In this document: piece after piece, positions 53,535 to 62,967 of the stretch
How the letters are laid out: every line of letters starts with the position of its first letter
How positions within the stretch are numbered: position 1 is the stretch's first letter
NCBI GenBank assembly: GCA_947495915.1
Contig: CANMAW010000009.1
Location: 1-64,000, forward strand
Direction: 5' to 3'
DNA length: 64,000 nt
From: Maribacter algarum (ex Lu et al. 2025) (nom. illeg.)
GTDB lineage: Bacteria; Bacteroidota; Bacteroidia; Flavobacteriales; Flavobacteriaceae
The notes under the pieces: generated by a model
The model's input: only the letters and a program-made list of their open reading frames with translations
Databases searched by the model: none
Told to the model about the DNA's origin: nothing
Made by a program: the position numbers and the translations under genes

Positions 53535-55277
53535 ATGAAAAACATAACTACAATACTAATTGCTATTATTTTGAGTTCGTGCAACTCACATGAAGAATCT
53601 TTACTACATAACGGCGAAGAAAAAAAATCTTTAAACGGCATTTGGAAGTTCTTAGCTTCTAACGAAATTTCGAAAGATGAGGTAATAACTGCTGATTATT
53701 CCAATTGGAACAGTTTGAAAGTTCCAGGGAACTGGGATACACAAGAAAAATATTCGGAATATGTCGGTAAAGGCTATTTCCAAAGAAATTTTACCGTACC
53801 AAAAGCCTGGCAGGATAAACAAATCAGGCTAAAGTTCAATGCCGTCTATGAAACGACCAAAGTTTGGTTGAACGGAGAATTATTAGGGGAACACATTGGA
53901 GGCTATACACCTTTTGAATTTGATATTACTGATAAAATTAGAGTTGATGCTCCTAATTCTGTAGTCGTAATGGCTGATAACACCTACAAGAGAGGTGCAT
54001 GGTGGCCCTGGGGCGGTATTAGTAGGGATGTGGAATTGCTAGCCAATGAGAAACTTCGAATCGTCTATCAACACATTACTGCTGAGCCAGATTTTGACCT
54101 CAATAAAATAAACTTCAGTATAAAATATAAAGTCGAGAATAACGAAGATAATCCTGTTACAGTTAAAATTCAACCAAAAATAGAAGGTGTTGACATTGAT
54201 TCACTGACTATTCAAGTACTAGAAAAGTCAACCGCTACTTCATTAATGCACTTTGAGAGTAAACTTTCAGATTTTAAACTTTGGCACTTCGATTCACCAA
54301 ATCTTTACAAATTAACCAGTGAACTCATAGCTGATGGAAAGTCGAATCATATTGTGACGGATAAATTTGGAATTCGGAAATTCGAGGTTCGTGAGGAGCA
54401 ATTCTTTTTAAATAACGAAGCAGTTAGAATGAATGGGGTAAATCGTATTCATGATCATCCTGATTTTGGAAATACAGAACCCGATGAACTGGTGATTAAC
54501 GACATGCTTGATATAAAGTATAATTTAGGCTGCAATTTTGCCAGATTGATGCATGCACCTTTATCAGAAAACCTTTTAAAAGTATGTGATAGTATTGGTT
54601 TTTTAGTTGTTGAAGAAATAAATGTTTGGGGTGAAGAAGATCCGAATTCAAAACCAAATAATCCCACTACAAAAAAATGGATGCAAGATATGGTTGAGCG
54701 CGATTTCAATCATCCGTCTGTCGTAGCTTGGAGCGTGGGTAATGAGTTAAGAACCGTAGAGCCTGAATGGGGAGAACAACATTTGACCGAAGGTCAATTT
54801 CAATATGTAAACGAGATGCTCGATTTCGTGGGTGAACTTGACCCATCAAGACTTAAGACCTATGTTAGCAATACTGCTTACCAAGCAGGCAAAATAGGAA
54901 TGGAACCCTATGAAAAAGTAGATTTTTTATGCATCAATATTTATGGTAATGCACACACTATAGTTGAGCGGGTTCACGATAGGTTTCCGCAAAAACCTCT
55001 TTTTATTTCTGAGATTGGTCTAGAGCAAATTGGTGGAACCCCAGCTTCAAAGTTATCGGATGAGCTCGTTGGTTACTTAAATGACCTGAAAAAATATCCA
55101 TATGTAACTGGGGTGTCCATTTGGAGCTATAACGACTATAGAAGTAATTACAAAGGCACGCCCGAATCTGGATATAGGGAATGGGGCATTGTAGATGAAA
55201 AACGTGGTAAAAAAGCAGCGTATTACCAATTGAAGGAGATATATGAGGGTTGGAATGCCACACCGAAAAATAACTGA
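53535..55277 (+). CDS. Glycoside hydrolase family 2 lipoprotein
   Basis: A 580-residue GH2 enzyme with a lipoprotein signal (TTILIAIILSSCNSHE, Cys16). The order is sugar-binding jelly-roll (about 33-175, LNGIWKF, VYETTKVWLNGELLG), Ig-like domain (180-282), then the TIM barrel with acid/base E404 in AWSVGNELR and nucleophile E493 in PLFISEIGLEQ. GH2 includes beta-galactosidases and beta-glucuronidases, among others; the short length lacks the extra domains of LacZ. It acts in the periplasm or on the surface. It lies 30 bases both from the sulfatase and from the GH9-like gene, so all are in one transcript. Confidence 0.93.
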   Translation: MKNITTILIAIILSSCNSHEESLLHNGEEKKSLNGIWKFLASNEISKDEVITADYSNWNSLKVPGNWDTQEKYSEYVGKGYFQRNFTVPKAWQDKQIRLKFNAVYETTKVWLNGELLGEHIGGYTPFEFDITDKIRVDAPNSVVVMADNTYKRGAWWPWGGISRDVELLANEKLRIVYQHITAEPDFDLNKINFSIKYKVENNEDNPVTVKIQPKIEGVDIDSLTIQVLEKSTATSLMHFESKLSDFKLWHFDSPNLYKLTSELIADGKSNHIVTDKFGIRKFEVREEQFFLNNEAVRMNGVNRIHDHPDFGNTEPDELVINDMLDIKYNLGCNFARLMHAPLSENLLKVCDSIGFLVVEEINVWGEEDPNSKPNNPTTKKWMQDMVERDFNHPSVVAWSVGNELRTVEPEWGEQHLTEGQFQYVNEMLDFVGELDPSRLKTYVSNTAYQAGKIGMEPYEKVDFLCINIYGNAHTIVERVHDRFPQKPLFISEIGLEQIGGTPASKLSDELVGYLNDLKKYPYVTGVSIWSYNDYRSNYKGTPESGYREWGIVDEKRGKKAAYYQLKEIYEGWNATPKNN

Positions 55278-55307
55278 ATGGAGAAATCTTAATACAAATC
55301 ACTGATA

Positions 55308-57248
55308 ATGAAGGCAACTACCGTTAGTTACTTTTTAATATGCTTGTTAATTTTTTTAAGGGTGGAGATGTGCTTTGCCCAAGAAGAAGAAAATGAACTC
55401 ATTTACACACCATATGTGAATCAGCTAGGGTACAACTTGGGTGAATCAAAACGTTTTGTATGTTATGGAGCAGATGATGACAGTGCGTTTGTAATTCGTA
55501 ATAAATCAACAGGCCTTGTAATGTATCAAGGTAGCATGCTTAATAATGAAGGTTGGTTTACAGATTTTAACCCGATTTCTACAGATGAATTCATAATTGA
55601 GGTTGAAGGTCACGGAAAGTCAGTACCCTTTTGGATCGCCGATCAACTATTGGAAAAGAATGCCACCAAGTTGGGGTATGCGTTTTTTATGGATGTTCGT
55701 GGTTTTCCTGATTTGGAAACCTATGATATGACACAAGTCTACGGTGGTGGGCCTTCACGTGATGGAGGAGCCTATGGATTGGAAACTACTTTCGAGATTC
55801 TTCAATATGCCAGCAACCCCGCCTTATTCGATCTCTGGACTAAGGAATTGGGTGATGATAAGGTTGCCGATTTAATTGACCTGATTTTATGGCATGCTGA
55901 ATTTGCCTATAAATTTCATGATTACAATGGTCCAGTAAAAAACCGACATGGCACATTAGGGTACCGTGGCATGCCTCGAATGAATTATGATTTTTGGAAT
56001 ACCTTAGATCATTTGGCCGCGGTCTGCGCTGCCTATCATTCTTTCTTAAAACCCTACTTATCGAAAGAGAAATATCAAAAATATAGACAATTATGTTTAG
56101 ATAAATGGGAGGTCTATGAACGCCATAAAGTGATTCGTTATTGGACTTATAGTAGAAAGTGGGTAGATGCGGGTTTTCAAGAATTCAATGAGATGGGTAA
56201 TGCTTTTGGGCAGTCTGTTTTTGCAAATCTTTTGATGTACGAATGTGAACGCCACGAGCCTAATGGGAGTCCGGAAAAGTTCTTGAAATGGGCCTACGAA
56301 AGTGCCGAAGATGTTATAGCGAACTGGAATTTCAACAATCCGCGCCATATGTGGTGGATCCGTAATGCCGAGCACATCACGCCCCAGTCTTTGGCTTTTT
56401 ATTTGCTGATTGCCCCTGAAAAGGCTCCAGAAGGCACTAAGGCTAAACTAGCTGCTTGGGCCGCACACATGAAGCAAAAAACAAATAATTTTTGGCAATA
56501 TAGAGTACATAACGAAACGGAATGGGCACATAAAAAAACCAAGGAGTTAGGCGGAGCACCCGCTCTTGGAGGTTCAATGTTTGCGGTTGCCTATGTGCTT
56601 AACGACCCACAATTAAGAAGTATTGGATGGGCTCAGGTAGATTTTGTTTATGGAGTTAATCCAGTGGGTACCCATCTCGGAAATAAAAGTAGGGATAGGG
56701 TTGAAATTGATGGGTTTTGGGAAGGTGTAGAAAACGGATGGCCCCAGTCACATCCTGAAGGTTTTGGAAAATTAGGTAAGGTAAGAGGTACATTAGATGG
56801 TTCTCCACTTGATGGTCAATTTCCTATTGCAAAAAAAGTAAAGGTTATTGAAGGAAAAAACGAAGGAAAAATTTTTGGAAAAAATGCCTATGCTACTGAA
56901 GGTTGGAATATTTCTAACCGGGGATGGATGTCTACCCTAACCTTTTCTTCATTGAATCGCAACCATTTAAAAATATTCGATGAGTCTTATGAAAACGAGA
57001 TTACTGAATGCAGAGCTGGAGAATTGGTTACCATCGAATTGAAAGCCGCCCTTAATCAAGACTGGGATAAAAAAGATAAGGGTTGGGTAGAAGTGAATGG
57101 CGAAAAATTGACCGTAATAGAAACTGGTAATAATACTGGAGTATTCATAGCTACCTACAAAGTGGGTTTTGACCAAAAATCGCTGCGGGCATGTTACGGT
57201 TACCTCGGTTTCGAAAAAGAGTGTGAAATTAAAGTAGTAAAAAAATGA
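55308..57248 (+). CDS. GH9-like (alpha/alpha)6 glycosidase-related protein with altered active site
   Basis: A 646-residue secreted protein (signal to about 24, VEMCFAQEE). A CelD_N-type Ig-like domain (33-115, TPYVNQLGYNLGESKRFV) precedes a helical toroid. Typical GH9 landmarks are recognisable: VDFVYGVNPVGTHLG near 450 corresponds to the ILGRNPxGxSFVTG segment. However, the catalytic DAGDY loop appears as DGGAY (D152-A155), so the second aspartate is lost. The final roughly 90 residues form an Ig-like beta domain (TIELKAALNQDWDKKDKGW). It could be an inactive carbohydrate-binding relative, a lyase-like enzyme with different chemistry, or a separate unrecognised family. It overlaps the next gene by four bases. 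Confidence 0.7.
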   Translation: MKATTVSYFLICLLIFLRVEMCFAQEEENELIYTPYVNQLGYNLGESKRFVCYGADDDSAFVIRNKSTGLVMYQGSMLNNEGWFTDFNPISTDEFIIEVEGHGKSVPFWIADQLLEKNATKLGYAFFMDVRGFPDLETYDMTQVYGGGPSRDGGAYGLETTFEILQYASNPALFDLWTKELGDDKVADLIDLILWHAEFAYKFHDYNGPVKNRHGTLGYRGMPRMNYDFWNTLDHLAAVCAAYHSFLKPYLSKEKYQKYRQLCLDKWEVYERHKVIRYWTYSRKWVDAGFQEFNEMGNAFGQSVFANLLMYECERHEPNGSPEKFLKWAYESAEDVIANWNFNNPRHMWWIRNAEHITPQSLAFYLLIAPEKAPEGTKAKLAAWAAHMKQKTNNFWQYRVHNETEWAHKKTKELGGAPALGGSMFAVAYVLNDPQLRSIGWAQVDFVYGVNPVGTHLGNKSRDRVEIDGFWEGVENGWPQSHPEGFGKLGKVRGTLDGSPLDGQFPIAKKVKVIEGKNEGKIFGKNAYATEGWNISNRGWMSTLTFSSLNRNHLKIFDESYENEITECRAGELVTIELKAALNQDWDKKDKGWVEVNGEKLTVIETGNNTGVFIATYKVGFDQKSLRACYGYLGFEKECEIKVVKK

Positions 57249-58534
57249 AAAAATTATGCTTTTTAACTTTATTGGTATGTTTGGGAGCATGCCAAAATCA
57301 GATAAAGGAAGAATCTGTTGAAAATATGGAACAAGTACCGTTTCCATATTCGGTAACCGATAGCACCAAGAATCGAAAGTTGAGTGCTGCAATGAACAGG
57401 AGCTTTAAAAACTATAGCGCAATTCATCCGCGGAATAATGAATTGTACTCGCAGTTCAAGTATACTGAATTAAAAGGGTTCGATTATCATAATCATGATG
57501 GTACTGTTTCCCGTAGAGATCCTTCAAAGGTTATTTTTGAAAATGGCAAATATTATGTCTGGTACACGAAGCGTGATACGCCTGTTATACCAGTTGGTGC
57601 TGCAAATGCCAAAAAAAGTAATGATACCATTCCGTCGACCGATTGGGATTTGTCAGAGATTTGGTATGCTACTAGTGAAGACGGTTTTAATTGGGAAGAA
57701 CAAGGTGTTGCAGTACCTCGACCTCCAAAACCAGAAGTTGGATGGCGAGCAGTTACTACTACCGATATTTTGAAATGGAAAGGTAAGTACTATTTGTATT
57801 ATCAAGGTTTTATGGAAGCTAGTGGCTTAAAGGGTGATTACTGTCCAGTAACGGCTTCATATGCAGACTCACCTGATGGTCCGTGGACGCCAGCAGGTAA
57901 AATCATTATTGAAAATGGACCTGAAGGTTCATGGGACCAATTTGCCATTCACGACCCTTACCCACTAGTTCATGATGGTAAGATTTACATTTATTATAAA
58001 TCGGCTTTTAACCGCCCGAGTCCGGTATGGGTAGGTGGCGGCCTAGTAATTGGAGAATCGCCATTAGGGCCTTTTGAAAAACATCCACTGAATCCGGTAA
58101 CCAGTTCAGGGCATGAAGTAAGTCTATTTCCATTTAAAGAAGGTGTTGCAGCTATAACGGTAAAAGATGGTACTGAACATTTTACAATTCAATATGCGCA
58201 TGATTGGGTCAATTTTGAAATAGCCTCAGTGTGTGAATTGGTACCTATTGCTCCTGGTCCTTTTGTACCCGATGCTTTTACAGATACCAAATACGGCAGC
58301 GGTATTACTTGGGGGTTATCCCATTTTATTAACGCAGGTAAATCGGGAGTTAATCCTCATTCTGTTTTGGCACGTTTTGATTGTGATTTGAGTTTAGATG
58401 TTGATGATCCTATAATGAAAAAGACAGGTATTCGTCATGATTTGGAAGTTTATTATAAGCAAGGTCTGAGTGAAAAACAACGTAAACGCATTGCCGAACA
58501 GAATAAAAAACTAAGAATAAATGACCCGTTATAA
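57245..58534 (+). CDS. GH117-like lipoprotein glycosidase 1
   Basis: A 429-residue protein with lipid Cys16 (LLVCLGACQNQ). The five-bladed beta-propeller of GH117-type enzymes is indicated by VSRRDPSKVIFENGKYYVWYTKR (D92, equivalent to the Asp general base), AIHDPYPLVHDGKIYIYYK (D237) and SSGHEVSLFPF (H290, E291). GH117 enzymes release 3,6-anhydro-L-galactose from neoagarobiose-type ends, and other specificities have been reported in related sequences. The catalytic triad spacing agrees with that family. It is the first of three paralogues here (the next 12 bases later). Attached to the membrane, it should act in the periplasm or outside. Confidence 0.82.
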   Translation: MKKLCFLTLLVCLGACQNQIKEESVENMEQVPFPYSVTDSTKNRKLSAAMNRSFKNYSAIHPRNNELYSQFKYTELKGFDYHNHDGTVSRRDPSKVIFENGKYYVWYTKRDTPVIPVGAANAKKSNDTIPSTDWDLSEIWYATSEDGFNWEEQGVAVPRPPKPEVGWRAVTTTDILKWKGKYYLYYQGFMEASGLKGDYCPVTASYADSPDGPWTPAGKIIIENGPEGSWDQFAIHDPYPLVHDGKIYIYYKSAFNRPSPVWVGGGLVIGESPLGPFEKHPLNPVTSSGHEVSLFPFKEGVAAITVKDGTEHFTIQYAHDWVNFEIASVCELVPIAPGPFVPDAFTDTKYGSGITWGLSHFINAGKSGVNPHSVLARFDCDLSLDVDDPIMKKTGIRHDLEVYYKQGLSEKQRKRIAEQNKKLRINDPL

Positions 58535-58546
58535 ATTGAAAGTATC

Positions 58547-59830
58547 ATGAAATATATAATAGGTAATTGTATTGTTCTAATAATTGGATTATTCTATTCT
58601 TGTAAAGATTCCGAAATTAATTCGAATGTGGATGCAACAGTCGATCAAGTTTTTCCACACAAAATGCCGGAAACAAAACCTCAATTTCTTTTGAGTAAGG
58701 CAACTGAGCGTATGTTCAATTACGCTACGCCTAGGGTGCAGGATAATGAATTGTTTTCACAGTTTAAATACACCGAGTTAGAAGGTTTTGATTATAGTGG
58801 TGGTGACGGTACCATTTCACGTCGCGATCCATCTCGTCCTATTTTTGCAAATGGTAAATATTATATCTGGTATACGAAAAGGCATACTAAAGTACCCCCG
58901 ATCGGGTGGAATCGTGCCGAGGAGGCTACAAATGAAATTCCATCCACAGATTGGGATTTATGCGACTTATGGTATGCAACGAGCGAAGATGGTTTTAAAT
59001 GGGTAGAACAGGGTGTAGCCGTAGCAAGGCCTAAAAAACCAAATTTAGGATGGCGTTCAATTGCTACGCCAGATATTCTGATTTGGAAGGGGAAATACTA
59101 TCTGTATTTTCAAGCTTTCAACGAGCCTAGTGGAACAAGAGGCGATTGGTGTCCTATTTCTATGGCCTACTCTGATTCTCCAGAAGGTCCATGGATACAT
59201 GTTGGTAAACCAGTGGTTCCTTTTGGTAACAAAGGGGAATGGGATCAAGATCAAACCCAAGATCCACATCCAATCGTTTACCAAGACAAAATTTACCTGT
59301 ATTATAAAGCAGCCTATAATAAATGGCCCGATAAAAGAGATGTGTATGCCGTTGCTCACGGTTTGGCTATCGCAGAAGACCCATTTGGACCATTTGAAAA
59401 ACACCCTTTGAATCCGGTATTGAATTCCGGGCATGAGACCACGTATTTTCCGTTTAAAGAAGGTATTGCTGCATTGGCAATAAAAGACGGTAATGAAGCA
59501 CAGACCATGCAGTATGCGGAAGATGGAGTAAATTTTGAAATTGCAGCTACGGTTGAACTAACCCCTACTGCTGCAGGTTGTTATACGCCAGATGCCTTTA
59601 CTGGAACAGATTATGCTCGAGGTGTTACATGGGGTGTGTGTCATTTTATAAATGCTGCTACTTCTAGTGATAAACAACATTCCATTATTGCAAGATTTGA
59701 TTGCGACCTGAGCTTAGATCATAACGAACCTATTTTTAAGAGTACCGGTGTTTGGCACAGACCCGAAGTTTATTTCGAACAAGGGCTGGGTGAACTAAAG
59801 GAATTACGTAGTAATCAAACGCTCAAATGA
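58547..59830 (+). CDS. GH117-like lipoprotein glycosidase 2
   Basis: A 427-residue paralogue of the previous protein with lipid Cys19 (VLIIGLFYSCKDS). Propeller and catalytic positions are conserved: ISRRDPSRPIFANGKYYIWYTKR (D94), TQDPHPIVYQDKIYLYYK (D239), NSGHETTYFPF (H296, E297). Loop regions differ, for example the insertion WNRAEEATNEIPS around 121-133 and the absence of His before the D239 aspartate, so substrate preference may differ from paralogue 1. The gene is 12 bases from its neighbour and 42 bases from the SDR gene. Confidence 0.82.
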   Translation: MKYIIGNCIVLIIGLFYSCKDSEINSNVDATVDQVFPHKMPETKPQFLLSKATERMFNYATPRVQDNELFSQFKYTELEGFDYSGGDGTISRRDPSRPIFANGKYYIWYTKRHTKVPPIGWNRAEEATNEIPSTDWDLCDLWYATSEDGFKWVEQGVAVARPKKPNLGWRSIATPDILIWKGKYYLYFQAFNEPSGTRGDWCPISMAYSDSPEGPWIHVGKPVVPFGNKGEWDQDQTQDPHPIVYQDKIYLYYKAAYNKWPDKRDVYAVAHGLAIAEDPFGPFEKHPLNPVLNSGHETTYFPFKEGIAALAIKDGNEAQTMQYAEDGVNFEIAATVELTPTAAGCYTPDAFTGTDYARGVTWGVCHFINAATSSDKQHSIIARFDCDLSLDHNEPIFKSTGVWHRPEVYFEQGLGELKELRSNQTLK

Positions 59831-59871
59831 ATAGAAGCTCATTTCAGCAATGGAAAAAAATTGAGTTGTAA

Positions 59872-60786
59872 ATGAAATTCGAAAACCAAAATAGGACCAA
59901 AGTATTGGTAACTGGAGCCGCCGGGCAATTAGGAATGGCCATTTGTCGATTACTAATGAAATCTAATATTCCATTTTTGGCAGTAGATAAGAATTCGGGT
60001 AACAATAATGACTATCCTATTAAAACGGTCGATTTGCTCGATCAAAAAAAATGTAATGAGCTGTTTGAAGAGGTTAATTCTTTGATTCACTTGGCGAATC
60101 ATTCAAATTGGTTTCAAGGGACTTTTGAAAAAGTATACGGAGAGAATCTTTTAATGAATATGAATACGTTTCAAGCGGCAGCCAATTCCGGTTGTAAACG
60201 CATTGTATTTTCTAGCTCGATACAAGTTTTGAATGGACAAAAACCAAGTCATAACCGACTAGAGCAAGAAATTTTATTACCCTATATTCCTATGGATTCC
60301 GAAATGCCCTCTATTCCAAAAAACAGTTACTCTTTAAGCAAGCTAGCATCTGAAAACCTCTTGAAATACTTTTCCGAAAGATTTGATATGATCTGTATAT
60401 CATTGCGTTATCCATGGTTACTGAATTTAGACTTTATGAATAAAGCTGTCAATGAAGGAGGTATTCAACGTGAAAATTGTTTCGATGGCTTTGCGTATTT
60501 ACCATTGTATTCTGCCGCCGATCTTGCAGTAAAGGCATCATTTTCAAAAATCAGCGGGTATCGCGAGTATTTCGTAGCCTCGAGAGATACTATCGTACAA
60601 CGTCAGGTTTCAGAAATAATTCATAGTGATTTATCTCATTTACAATATAAAAAGCCACTGCAAGAAATTGACTCATTGGTCGATTGTAAAAAGGTGGAAT
60701 TAGAACTGGGTTGGAAACAGCCAAAATCGCTATTTAAGGCCTTTCAAAAATACAGAAAGCTTGAAAAGATTAATAATGTGGATTAA
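59872..60786 (+). CDS. NAD(P)-dependent extended SDR, uronate-dehydrogenase-like
   Basis: A 304-residue cytosolic oxidoreductase with Rossmann motif VLVTGAAGQLGMAI (11-24), catalytic YxxxK (Y153-SLS-K157 in NSYSLSKLASENLL) and VFSSS before it. The N-terminal sequence and lack of extensions resemble uronate dehydrogenases and NAD-dependent sugar dehydrogenases, which oxidise C1 of a sugar to a lactone; UDP-sugar epimerase-type activity is less likely but possible. In context it could be the first oxidation step feeding the dehydratase at 49172 and the lyase at 48279. The spacing of 42 and 91 bases to neighbours suggests the same operon. Confidence 0.75.
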   Translation: MKFENQNRTKVLVTGAAGQLGMAICRLLMKSNIPFLAVDKNSGNNNDYPIKTVDLLDQKKCNELFEEVNSLIHLANHSNWFQGTFEKVYGENLLMNMNTFQAAANSGCKRIVFSSSIQVLNGQKPSHNRLEQEILLPYIPMDSEMPSIPKNSYSLSKLASENLLKYFSERFDMICISLRYPWLLNLDFMNKAVNEGGIQRENCFDGFAYLPLYSAADLAVKASFSKISGYREYFVASRDTIVQRQVSEIIHSDLSHLQYKKPLQEIDSLVDCKKVELELGWKQPKSLFKAFQKYRKLEKINNVD

Positions 60787-60877
60787 GCTCTTATCTGACT
60801 AGAAGAAATTGACACGAGTATTTTTAAGATAGCGAGAAACGATGAAATTTTTCAACAACTAACATAAAGAAGCATAA

Positions 60878-62548
60878 ATGGGAACAATAGATATCGGAGT
60901 AATCATAGTTTTTACATTATTGGTTTTTATCTGTGGAATGAGTTTTGCCAAATCAGGCAAAAATATGAAGTCATTTTTTGCGGCAGGAGGGGCTCTACCC
61001 TGGTGGATGAGCGGTCTCTCGTTATTTATGAGTTTTTTCTCAGCGGGTACTTTTGTTGTTTGGGGCTCCATTGCTTATAGCCATGGTTGGGTTGCAGTAA
61101 CTATTCAGCTTACCATGTGCATTTCTGGATTAATTATTGGTTTCTGGATAGCGCCTAAATGGCAAAAGACAAAAGCATTGACGGCAGCAGAATTTATTAA
61201 AGACCGCCTTGGTTATAAGGTTCAGCGTACCTATACTTACATTTTTTTGGTTATTTCGATTTTTTCGACAGGAGCCTTCTTATACCCTGTGGCAAGAATT
61301 GTTGAGGTAAGTACTGGTATACCGATCAGCACAAGTGTTGTTGTGTTGGGCTTACTTATATTAGTGTATACAGCTGTAGGAGGGTTATGGGCCGTTATCG
61401 TTACAGATATATTACAATTTGTGGTATTGACTGCAGTGGTACTAATAGTGTTGCCCTTAGCTTTTGACAAAGTAGGAGGTGCTACCAATTTTATCGAGCA
61501 AGCGCCAGACAATTTTTTCTCTATGGTCAGTGGTGAATATTCATGGGTATTCATCTTGGGTTTTGGACTGTACAATTTGGTGTTCATCGCTGGTAACTGG
61601 GCCTATGTGCAACGTTATACCAGTGTGGCTACGCCAAAAGATGCAAAAAAGGTGGGCTGGCTTTTTGGGGCATTATACCTTATAAGTCCCTTGATATGGA
61701 TGTTGCCTCCAATGATTTATAGGGTTCTGAACCCCAATTTGGGCGGTTTGGCTGATGAAGGAGCTTATTTGTTAATCTGTAAGGAAGTGCTGCCTGTAGG
61801 GATGTTAGGATTAATGTTGGGCGCCATGGTTTTTGCAACCTCAAGTTCGGTTAATACCACCTTAAATTTATCTGCAGGGGTATTGGCTAATGATGTTTAC
61901 AAGCATTTTAAACCGAATGTCTCCGACAAACAACTAGTTCAGGTAGGTCGTATCAGTACGCTTATACTTGGATTGATAACTATTGTTGTTGCCTTATTAA
62001 TGCAACAAATGGGTGGTATCGTTTCATTTGTATTCACCATGGCGGCATTGACGGGCGGTGCCCTTTTTTTACCTCCAATTTGGTCTTTATTTTCAAAATA
62101 CCAAACTGGTAAGAGCCTCCTAACAATAACGATCATTACATTGGTTGTAAATTTCTTTTTTAAATTTGTTTCGCCTTATGTATTTGATTTTGAGTTAGAC
62201 GGTCCTTCAGAACAGATTTTAGGAGTCTTTTTACCAGCTTCACTTTTAGCTTTGTTTGAAATTTATGCCCGAGTATACAATACGGATATTTCCCAGTATT
62301 CGAGGTATTTGGAAATCGTTAAGAAGAAGGTATTGGCGGAGAAAGAAGACGATCAGGTTCAGGTTGAAGATAACAGTAAAGGTACTAAGGTCATCAGCTA
62401 CGGGATAGCGGCAACCGGAATATTGATCGTTGTCATTTCGATTTTAGGAAAAGGACATCTCCTAATTATAGGTGGAATGGGAATCATTATACTACTACTT
62501 GGGCTTTTCATTCTTCTTAAAAGTAGGAGGGGAATCAAATCGAACTAA
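60878..62548 (+). CDS. Sodium/solute symporter (SSS family) 2
   Basis: A 556-residue inner-membrane transporter with about 14 helices, paralogous to the one at 50356 (shared PWWMSGLSLFMSFFSAGTFV versus PWWASGLSAFMTMFSAGTFV; LISPLIWMLPPMIYR versus LVTPILWMLPPMLYR). Two related symporters in one PUL suggest two small products, for instance neutral sugar and anhydrosugar. A cytosolic loop (about 470-515) is charged. The gene starts 91 bases after the SDR. Confidence 0.93.
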   Translation: MGTIDIGVIIVFTLLVFICGMSFAKSGKNMKSFFAAGGALPWWMSGLSLFMSFFSAGTFVVWGSIAYSHGWVAVTIQLTMCISGLIIGFWIAPKWQKTKALTAAEFIKDRLGYKVQRTYTYIFLVISIFSTGAFLYPVARIVEVSTGIPISTSVVVLGLLILVYTAVGGLWAVIVTDILQFVVLTAVVLIVLPLAFDKVGGATNFIEQAPDNFFSMVSGEYSWVFILGFGLYNLVFIAGNWAYVQRYTSVATPKDAKKVGWLFGALYLISPLIWMLPPMIYRVLNPNLGGLADEGAYLLICKEVLPVGMLGLMLGAMVFATSSSVNTTLNLSAGVLANDVYKHFKPNVSDKQLVQVGRISTLILGLITIVVALLMQQMGGIVSFVFTMAALTGGALFLPPIWSLFSKYQTGKSLLTITIITLVVNFFFKFVSPYVFDFELDGPSEQILGVFLPASLLALFEIYARVYNTDISQYSRYLEIVKKKVLAEKEDDQVQVEDNSKGTKVISYGIAATGILIVVISILGKGHLLIIGGMGIIILLLGLFILLKSRRGIKSN

Positions 62549-62562
62549 AAAAGAACTTTTTT
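62547..62562 (+). terminator. Weak A/T hairpin after symporter 2
   Basis: AAAAAAG-AA-CTTTTTT, overlapping the stop codon. It has only one G-C pair and a loop of two bases, so it is doubtful as a terminator. Confidence 0.25.
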
Positions 62563-62967
62563 GGTATATAAGATGAAATTACTCTGCAGATTGCAATTAA
62601 TTAAAATTTTGCATTGTTCATTTACCTTACCAAAAAAAATAAAAATCATGAAAAAGTTAAATGACTTAATATTTCATTTTCTATAACCAATGATCAAAGT
62701 TGCTTAGAGTGTGGTATTTATGTTTGATAACAATTTATGAAGCAAAAAAATATAGAAATGATATGGGATGAGCAGTTCAAAGGTTCATGTATTATGAATT
62801 TAGAATAAAGATCTTCAAGTAACTGTAAAATGGAAGTCCTTATTCAAAAGGCGCATAGAGCGAAAAGAAAGCATTTGGGTTAATAAAAGGTCATGAATCA
62901 TTCATTTCATTTATGGGTTAGCATTGAATTAATTAATCCCTATTAAATTGAATTAAATATTTACACC
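62549..62967. other. 419-base spacer before the third GH117-like gene
   Basis: No gene was recognised. It contains TATGTTTG (62719-62726), matching the -7 consensus, flanked by TGGTAT (62712-62717) and ATAACA (62727-62732), which echo the susC operator. The downstream gene therefore probably has its own regulated promoter with a leader of about 240 bases. Confidence 0.5.
62719..62726 (+). promoter_or_regulatory. Candidate -7 box for the third GH117-like gene
   Basis: TATGTTTG (TAnnTTTG). TTG at 62700-62702 is 16 bases upstream, shorter than the usual 19. It is embedded between operator-like half sites. Confidence 0.4.
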
